DNA from: Chlamydiota bacterium
GTDB lineage: Bacteria > Chlamydiota > Chlamydiia > Chlamydiales > Waddliaceae
Direction of reading: 5' to 3'
Length of the DNA stretch: 12,212 bases
NCBI GenBank assembly: GCA_011065005.1
Contig: JAAKFP010000029.1
Span: 1 to 12,212 of the forward strand
The position numbers and the translations under genes were made by a program. Shown in pieces: positions 7,318-12,212 of the stretch. The notes beneath the pieces are model-generated. The model worked only from the letters and a program-made list of their open reading frames with translations. It made no database searches and was not told the DNA's origin. Within the stretch, counting starts at the first letter, position 1; the number at the start of each line of letters is the position of its first letter.

Positions 7318-9498
7318 ATGAATTATCTCACTCATCTAAATACCGAACAAAATAAAGCCGTCAATACGGTTGAAGGCCCGCTGCTCGTCTTAGCCGGAGC
7401 AGGTTCTGGCAAGACTCGTGTTGTCACCTATCGTATTGCAAAGCTCTTGGATATAGGGGTAAACCCTGCGAAGATATTGGGTCTCACCTTCACAAATAAA
7501 GCTGCTAATGAGATGAAAGAGCGCATTAAAACTTTGACGCAAAGTAATGTGCTAATCTCTACCTTCCACAGCCTTGGAGCGCGCATCCTTAGAGAATCCA
7601 TTCACCACTTAGGGTACAAAAACGACTTTACAATCTACGATGAAGAAGATGTCATCAAGCTTCTAAAAGCCTGTCTCAAGGAACTTGACCTCGTTGATAA
7701 GAAAATGGACCCCAAAGCTTTTAGAGGTCTAATTTCTCATGCCAAAAACGACCTCCAAAGCCCTGATCACATCGATGAGAGCGGCGCCACAACGCAAATT
7801 GAAAAAGTGTTTCCAAGGGTCTATGCACGCTACCAATCACATCTGCAAAACTACAATGCTGTGGATTTCGACGACCTCCTCTATCTCACAGTCAAACTTT
7901 TTAGCGATCATTCTGACATTCTTGAACATTACCAAGATCGATGGGATTTTCTTCTCATAGACGAATACCAAGATACGAACGAGGCCCAATATGCAATGGT
8001 CCGTATGCTCGTATCTAAAACCAACAACATCTGCGTCGTTGGAGACCCAGACCAATCGATCTACTCCTGGAGAGGCGCCAATATCCGAAACATCCTCAAT
8101 TTTGAAAATGACTTTCCCGGAGCAAACGTCATTCGTTTGGAGCAGAATTACCGCAGCCGTAGCAATATCTTAGACGCTGCAAACAACCTCATCTGCTACA
8201 ACGATAACCGTTACGAGAAAAAACTCTGGACAGATCTCGGGGAAGGGGAAAAGATCAAACACTATACCGGCAACACCGAACAAGAAGAAGCCCGCTTTAT
8301 TACGGAGAAGATTCGCTATTACCATGAACAACACAACATACCATTAAAGGAAATAGTCGTTTTTTACCGCACCAACTTCCAATCCCGGGTGTTCGAAGAT
8401 CGACTTCTATTTAGCAAAACCCCCTACGTCATTGTGGGAGGGATCTCTTTTTACCAAAGACGTGAAATTAAAGACATCTTAGCCTTCCTCCGAATGGTGC
8501 ATTCCGGCGCAGATTATATCTCGTTTGCACGAACGATCAATATTCCAAAAAGGGGCATTGGAGGAGCAACAATCGAAAAGGTTCGAATAGGTGCTGCACA
8601 GGAGAATCTATCCATATTAGACTTTTGCCAAGCCCTAATCCGTGGAGAACCATTGAACACTGCAATCAGACTTTCAGCAAAACAAAAGCAAGGAATTCAA
8701 GACTACCTTCAAATCATCCATGAACTCACACGTATTCATCAGGAATGTTCCTTAAAAGAGCTGGTCACCGCAGCTATCGAAGAATCAGGTTACTTAAAAG
8801 CCCTCTCAGACGATCCGGAAACTTTTGACGACCGCAAAGGAAACCTTGACGAGCTGATCACAAAAGCCATGGAATGGGAGCAAGACCATGAAAATCCCAC
8901 CCTTGCTACGTTTTTGGAAGAACTTTCTCTGAAGTCGAGTTTAGACGAAGCCGAATCCACAAATGATCGTGTCAACCTTATGACCATCCATAATGGAAAA
9001 GGGTTAGAGTTCACTCTCGTTTTTCTCGTGGGAATGGAGGAAGACCTCTTCCCACATGCAAATGCTCGCGGCAGCCATTCTGCACTCGAAGAGGAACGTC
9101 GATTGTGTTACGTGGGGATGACCCGTGCAAAAGAATATCTCTACCTCACAAATGCGCGCTTTCGATACCTTTGGGGCATGGGACGAACACAAAGGCCAAG
9201 CCGCTTCTTCCGTGAAATCCCTACAAAATTCATAGAAAAAATCCGCTCAACCTCTAGAAGAGAACAAAAACCCCATGTTGAAGATGAATTCATCGACGAA
9301 ATCGACCAAACATACCCAGAAGAAGGGAAAGCGGAACACTTTTCCACTGGAGATGCCGTCTTCCATGATCAGTTTGGTGTCGGCGTTGTTCAAGAAGCCT
9401 ACCAAGGTTCTATAGGCTTAAGCTACAAAATCCTCTTTTCAAAAGACAACCAAGTCAAAAATATCGTCGCCAAATACGCCCAATTGACCAGGCTCTGA
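7318..9498 (+). CDS. pcrA: UvrD/PcrA-type SF1A DNA helicase
   Basis: This is a 726-residue ATP-dependent 3'-5' helicase for repair, replication restart and displacement of stalled complexes. All SF1A motifs are intact: Q-motif (LNTEQNKAV, 7-15), Walker A AGAGSGKT (26-33), Ia LTFTNKAANEM (56-66), Ic STFHSLGARIL (81-91), II LLIDEYQDT (212-220), III VVGDPDQSIYSWRGA (240-254), IV EQNYRSR (275-281), V MTIHNGKGLEF (555-565) and VI CYVGMTRAKEYLYLT (597-611). Motif V has NGKG where many homologues have AKG or SKG. Residues about 675-726 (STGDAVFHDQFGVGVV...KYAQLTRL) are the Tudor-like C-terminal domain that in PcrA/UvrD contacts RNA polymerase, which favours PcrA/UvrD over Rep. The start is only 5 bp after the putA stop with no strong ribosome site of its own, so translation is probably coupled. 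There is no functional link to proline use that I can see. Confidence 0.93.
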   Translation: MNYLTHLNTEQNKAVNTVEGPLLVLAGAGSGKTRVVTYRIAKLLDIGVNPAKILGLTFTNKAANEMKERIKTLTQSNVLISTFHSLGARILRESIHHLGYKNDFTIYDEEDVIKLLKACLKELDLVDKKMDPKAFRGLISHAKNDLQSPDHIDESGATTQIEKVFPRVYARYQSHLQNYNAVDFDDLLYLTVKLFSDHSDILEHYQDRWDFLLIDEYQDTNEAQYAMVRMLVSKTNNICVVGDPDQSIYSWRGANIRNILNFENDFPGANVIRLEQNYRSRSNILDAANNLICYNDNRYEKKLWTDLGEGEKIKHYTGNTEQEEARFITEKIRYYHEQHNIPLKEIVVFYRTNFQSRVFEDRLLFSKTPYVIVGGISFYQRREIKDILAFLRMVHSGADYISFARTINIPKRGIGGATIEKVRIGAAQENLSILDFCQALIRGEPLNTAIRLSAKQKQGIQDYLQIIHELTRIHQECSLKELVTAAIEESGYLKALSDDPETFDDRKGNLDELITKAMEWEQDHENPTLATFLEELSLKSSLDEAESTNDRVNLMTIHNGKGLEFTLVFLVGMEEDLFPHANARGSHSALEEERRLCYVGMTRAKEYLYLTNARFRYLWGMGRTQRPSRFFREIPTKFIEKIRSTSRREQKPHVEDEFIDEIDQTYPEEGKAEHFSTGDAVFHDQFGVGVVQEAYQGSIGLSYKILFSKDNQVKNIVAKYAQLTRL

Positions 9499-9537
9499 GT
9501 AACCGCGAGAGCACGAGGAAACCAGGGCAATAGAATT

Positions 9538-9679
9538 TATCAGGATAGGTAGGATGGGAAGGATAAAATAATGATAGAACGATATTTTAAGACAACCGAA
9601 ACTCACCAACAATAAGATTTTAATTTGCTTCGAAAATTTATTATTTCTATTTATCCTTTCTATCCTACCCATCCTGATA
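9538..9679. repeat. GGAT-periodic inverted repeat, copy 2 (possible terminator of the putA-pcrA unit)
   Basis: Arms 9538-9567 and 9650-9679 match at 27 of 30 positions across an 82-base loop. Each arm contains three GGAT (or ATCC) words exactly 9 bases apart. The right arm runs straight into T8 (9680-9687), so on the plus strand the pair could serve as a stem with a U-tract downstream of the helicase, though the loop is very long. The arms match those at 3482-3557, while the loops are unrelated. Confidence 0.8.
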
Positions 9680-9708
9680 TTTTTTTTGAGGGCAGAAGAG
9701 ACTTGGAA

Positions 9709-9813
9709 ATGGAAATTTTTGTATCACGAAAATCCGTGTTTAAGGGACTTCATCGCATCAGGACTGGAAACTATCGCATTGTCTATCAAACTCTTCATTT
9801 ACAGTGTGTATAA
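9709..9813 (+). pseudogene. Remnant of a RelE/ParE-family toxin (C-terminus only)
   Basis: From the ATG at 9709 to TAA at 9811-9813, 34 residues are encoded. They contain FKGLHRIRTGNYRIVYQ, which closely follows the RelE/ParE core pattern (L.GlyRiR.GdYRi.Y). Intact RelE toxins are about 80-100 residues, and the N-terminal half is absent: upstream in frame there is only sequence encoded by the adjacent repeat arm. No antitoxin gene flanks it and no ribosome site is evident. I read it as a decayed toxin gene, possibly cut by arrival of or recombination at the repeat. Chance resemblance in so short a peptide cannot be fully excluded. Confidence 0.5.
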
Positions 9814-9903
9814 AAAAAAACACCTAAAAATTGAGTTATTATGTATAGCTTATTAATGGTAATAAATTTAAGACCTTGGACCAACTAGCAATCGACCCCA
9901 TAC

Positions 9904-9909
9904 AGAGGA
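9904..9909 (+). promoter_or_regulatory. Ribosome binding site of the Wzc-like gene
   Basis: AGAGGA lies 10 bases before the ATG at 9920. It supports that start over any later in-frame Met; the spacing is slightly long. Confidence 0.5.
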
Positions 9910-9919
9910 TTGGCAATCT

Positions 9920-12055
9920 ATGGATGAACGTAACACTCTTCAGGAAGAAATCCCAACATCCGAAAGATTAAGAAAAGAGGGCGAAAGATACACTGAAAAC
10001 GCCCCCTTATTCAGAACAATTGACGCTGAAGACTTTAAGGAAATGTATGACACAAGAAAGCTGTTCCTCGGCCTTCGAAAGCACCTCTCCTTTATCCTTC
10101 TTTGTATGGGAATCTTCGCCCTGTTCGGACTGTATGCCACTTACATGTTTCTGAACACCTACAAAGCCGATGCCGTTGTTTTATACCAAGGAGAAAAAAG
10201 TGCTTCTAAGGAACTTGAAGGGGGCTTAACGATCACCAACCTCACCTTGGCTACTGTAATAGATATGATAAAACAACCCAAAAACCTTGAAAATGTCAGA
10301 GCGATACTAGGTCTAGATTTAGCTCCTAAAGAGATTGCCGGAATGATACAGGTGCAAACCCCCAAAAACAACTCTAGCTTGATCCGAATAGTCGCAAAAG
10401 GAGATAATCCGAATTTGGTCATCGACATTGCCAATACCTTAGCTAAGGTTGCGGTCAAAACCACCCAAGAATTTACTCAGAACCAATTGAAAATGGCTTT
10501 AGCGAATTACCAAACTCAAGCAGCTATCGTCCGCCAAACCCTAGCTTCTCAAATTCAAGATATTGAAAATTTCAAAACAACACATCAATATTTAGAAATG
10601 GAGCCGGAACATTCTATTTTCCTCACGCAACTAGAGGATTCTCGCAAGTCGCGCGATGTCGCAAATGTGGAATACGACACCCACCTGATACAATATGAAA
10701 ACCTAAAAAGAGAAATGGAATCTCTACCCGAATACGTTCCCATTTCCATGGAATCAGGAGGAAGTCCTCTAGGATCAGAAATAGTAAGCCTTAAAACCTC
10801 TATAGCGGAAGCACGAGCCAAATATGCCGAAGAAAACCCGAAATTAAAGCAACTAGAGCAGAGGTTAAACGAATTACTCCAAGACAGTAAAAGCAATTTA
10901 AAGGTTGATGATAACAAATTCTACGAGAAAAATCCAAAAAGAGAAACTCTTGAGATGGAACTTGTTCATCTTCAAGGAAAAGTTCATTCAGCACAAAAAG
11001 TAAAAGAAGACTCCTCCGAAAAAATGAGTGAACTTGAGGAAAACCTGACAATGCTTCCCGTACAGCAAATGGCCTTTGTAAAACTCCTACAAGTCAAAGA
11101 TATCACCTTTGATCAGTTGAAGTTCATAAGTAAGGCCATTGAATCTGCGCAAATAATGACACACATTCCAAAAGGAAGCTTAGATCTCTACCAATTTACA
11201 ACAGAAGCGAAGCCGTGGAAGTCGGGTTTGTTTGTTGAACTCCTTCCACTTCTAGGATTATTTTTTGGAATAGGAGTGGGATTAGTTGTTTCAATTTTCC
11301 TTGAGACCCAAGATAGCAAGCTACGCACCTCCAAGCAAATCGGAATGTTATATTCTGTTCCCTGCATCGGTACCATTCCCGAATTCCCAAAACTCGACAA
11401 TAAAAATGGTAAGAAACGAACCCTCTTTTTTGTTCGTGATCTTGCAGAGCATATTGACAAAACAATCAAGACCAAGAACATCGTAGGCGGTGCTTCGATC
11501 ACCCTAACAAGTTCCACGAGTCAGGAAGGGAAAAGCTGCATATCCTATTACCTCGCAAACTATTATTCTATGCTTGGAAAAAAAGTGCTGTTAGTCGAAT
11601 TTGATTATCGAAAAAATTCCTTCGTCGAAATACCAGAAAATCAGACACCTCTTATTAACTATTTAAAAGGGAAAGCTGAACTCGAAGAAGTTATAGCACC
11701 GGGAAAACCCGACAGGATAGGTATCATTGAAAATGATCCAACAATGAAAGAACTGGTAAAATCGGAAAAGATGTCTGATCTGTGGAAAACTGTTAAGGGT
11801 AAATATGATCTAATTATCATCGATGCTCCAGGAGTTATTGAAGATGACTATGCAACAAACCTAGCTGCATTAACCGACCTTTGTCTTCTTGTTGTTGGTT
11901 CATCTCTAGTAAAAAAGAGTACTATTGACGAAACGCTAAGAGTTCTTGACTTCTCCGGCACAAAACCTTGGGGCATTTTATTGAATCGGATCGATCCAAT
12001 TTATATCGACAATGAAAGAATTAAACTGGAAACAAAAAAAGCATTGCAGATTTGA
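9920..12055 (+). CDS. Wzc-like polysaccharide copolymerase with a degenerate BY-kinase domain
   Basis: This 711-residue inner-membrane protein probably controls chain length or export of a surface polysaccharide. It has a cytoplasmic N-tail (1-54), TM1 about 57-78, and a Wzz-type periplasmic domain starting at YKADAVVLYQ. Long coiled coil follows (about 185-390), then TM2 about 437-460 and a cytoplasmic P-loop domain (about 500-711). Walker A is SSTSQEGKS (531-539, K538), lacking the usual PGEGK proline-glycine. Walker A' is LLVEFDYRKN (557-566), with Glu560 where BY-kinases normally have the first Asp. Walker B is LIIIDAP (631-637, D635). The E..R..R oligomerisation motif expected near 510 reads EHIDKTIK, and the tail after Walker B has just one tyrosine near the end (Y695) instead of a Tyr cluster. 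Nucleotide binding is plausible, but classic tail autophosphorylation is unlikely. A lipoprotein-like gene starts 3 bp after the stop, implying an operon that continues past the window. Confidence 0.85.
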   Translation: MDERNTLQEEIPTSERLRKEGERYTENAPLFRTIDAEDFKEMYDTRKLFLGLRKHLSFILLCMGIFALFGLYATYMFLNTYKADAVVLYQGEKSASKELEGGLTITNLTLATVIDMIKQPKNLENVRAILGLDLAPKEIAGMIQVQTPKNNSSLIRIVAKGDNPNLVIDIANTLAKVAVKTTQEFTQNQLKMALANYQTQAAIVRQTLASQIQDIENFKTTHQYLEMEPEHSIFLTQLEDSRKSRDVANVEYDTHLIQYENLKREMESLPEYVPISMESGGSPLGSEIVSLKTSIAEARAKYAEENPKLKQLEQRLNELLQDSKSNLKVDDNKFYEKNPKRETLEMELVHLQGKVHSAQKVKEDSSEKMSELEENLTMLPVQQMAFVKLLQVKDITFDQLKFISKAIESAQIMTHIPKGSLDLYQFTTEAKPWKSGLFVELLPLLGLFFGIGVGLVVSIFLETQDSKLRTSKQIGMLYSVPCIGTIPEFPKLDNKNGKKRTLFFVRDLAEHIDKTIKTKNIVGGASITLTSSTSQEGKSCISYYLANYYSMLGKKVLLVEFDYRKNSFVEIPENQTPLINYLKGKAELEEVIAPGKPDRIGIIENDPTMKELVKSEKMSDLWKTVKGKYDLIIIDAPGVIEDDYATNLAALTDLCLLVVGSSLVKKSTIDETLRVLDFSGTKPWGILLNRIDPIYIDNERIKLETKKALQI

Positions 12056-12058
12056 CTT

Positions 12059-12212
12059 ATGAACAAAGTTATGAGCTACACCTTTTCACTTAGGCAATTC
12101 TTAGCAACGCTGCTTGCTCTGTCCCTATTCTCTGGGTGTTCCTCTTGCTTTAAACCAAGGTTGCCTCGTTATTGTGGCGGCCGCCCTCAAGTAATCACAT
12201 CTAAAGAACAAT
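12059..12212 (+). CDS. Lipoprotein-like protein, N-terminal part (3' end outside window)
   Basis: An ATG 3 bp after the Wzc-like stop opens a frame that runs 51 codons to the window edge. It encodes MNKVMSYTFSLRQF, then a hydrophobic stretch (LATLLALSLFSG), then Cys27 in LFSGCSS, which fits a lipobox (Phe at -3 is less usual but tolerated). A second Met at codon 5 (12071) is an alternative start. The mature part begins SSCFKPRLPRYCGG and is Cys- and Pro-containing. Its position directly after a Wzc-like gene suggests an envelope role, perhaps in polysaccharide export, but the visible part shows no Wza or other family motif. No strong ribosome site precedes it, so coupling to the upstream gene is likely. 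Confidence 0.65.
   Translation, partial: MNKVMSYTFSLRQFLATLLALSLFSGCSSCFKPRLPRYCGGRPQVITSKEQ

Larger units (their letters stand above)
9499..9919. other. Intergenic region with repeat, toxin relic and AT-rich leader
   Basis: This 421-base stretch between the helicase and the Wzc-like gene has three parts. The first is an inverted repeat with a T-run (9538-9687). The second is a RelE-like coding remnant (9709-9813). The third is an AT-rich leader (9814-9919) presumably holding the promoter of the Wzc-like gene. TTGAGT (9831-9836) and TATTAA (9851-9856) are present but only 14 bases apart, so I do not call a promoter. I see no RNA gene. Confidence 0.6.

Noticed and set aside
9492..9512. GCTCT/AGAGC stem at the helicase stop codon
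   Set aside because: Only 5 bp with an 11-base loop and no T-run; insufficient for a terminator.
9439..9672. Minus-strand ORF of 77 codons over the helicase end and repeat
   Set aside because: It spans the inverted repeat and the helicase 3' end, and its Ile/Leu-rich product comes from AT-rich repeat sequence.
9831..9865. Possible promoter before the Wzc-like gene (TTGAGT with TATTAA or TAATAA)
   Set aside because: Spacings of 14 and 23 bases do not suit a sigma70 promoter, and AT-rich DNA yields such hexamers by chance.

Overview
This is a bacterial window with about 45% G+C by eye. It most resembles an environmental (amoeba-associated) member of the Chlamydiota, perhaps Waddlia- or Parachlamydia-like. 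That assignment is inference. It rests on the combination of the tail of a giant DUF3638/DUF3645-type protein, a PutA fused enzyme, a PcrA-type helicase and a capsule-type copolymerase, set among AT-rich intergenic regions rich in inverted repeats. No rRNA or other marker is present to prove it.

Layout, left to right. (1) 1-1559 (+): the C-terminal part of a much larger protein whose reading frame is open to the window edge. It retains helicase-like motifs V and VI. (2) 1560-2065: a convergent intergenic region dominated by a large near-palindrome (1651-1964). Two copies of a hairpin-rich unit face each other, and each ends outward in a terminator-like hairpin plus T-run. (3) 2066-3340 (-): an exported DUF1343/NamZ-type exo-N-acetylmuramidase. 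(4) 3341-3694: a divergent regulatory region with a plausible promoter for the minus-strand gene, a C10-T6 homopolymer tract and a GGAT-periodic inverted repeat. (5) 3695-7312 (+) and 7318-9498 (+): a bifunctional proline catabolic enzyme (PutA type B layout) followed 5 bp later by a UvrD/PcrA helicase, almost certainly cotranscribed. (6) 9499-9919: a second copy of the GGAT-periodic inverted repeat followed by T8, a decayed RelE/ParE-like toxin C-terminus, and the leader of the next gene. (7) 9920-12055 (+): a Wzc-like chain-length/tyrosine-kinase protein with a degenerate kinase half. Three bases later comes the start of a small lipoprotein-like gene (12059 to the edge).

Functionally, the window joins envelope work (murein sugar release, polysaccharide chain-length control, a lipoprotein) with amino-acid energy metabolism (proline to glutamate) and DNA repair or replication. 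I see no complete novel system. The most noteworthy items are the paired repeat unit between convergent genes, a second dispersed repeat family found at two loci here, the toxin relic beside one of its copies, the degenerate kinase and the poly-C tract between divergent genes.
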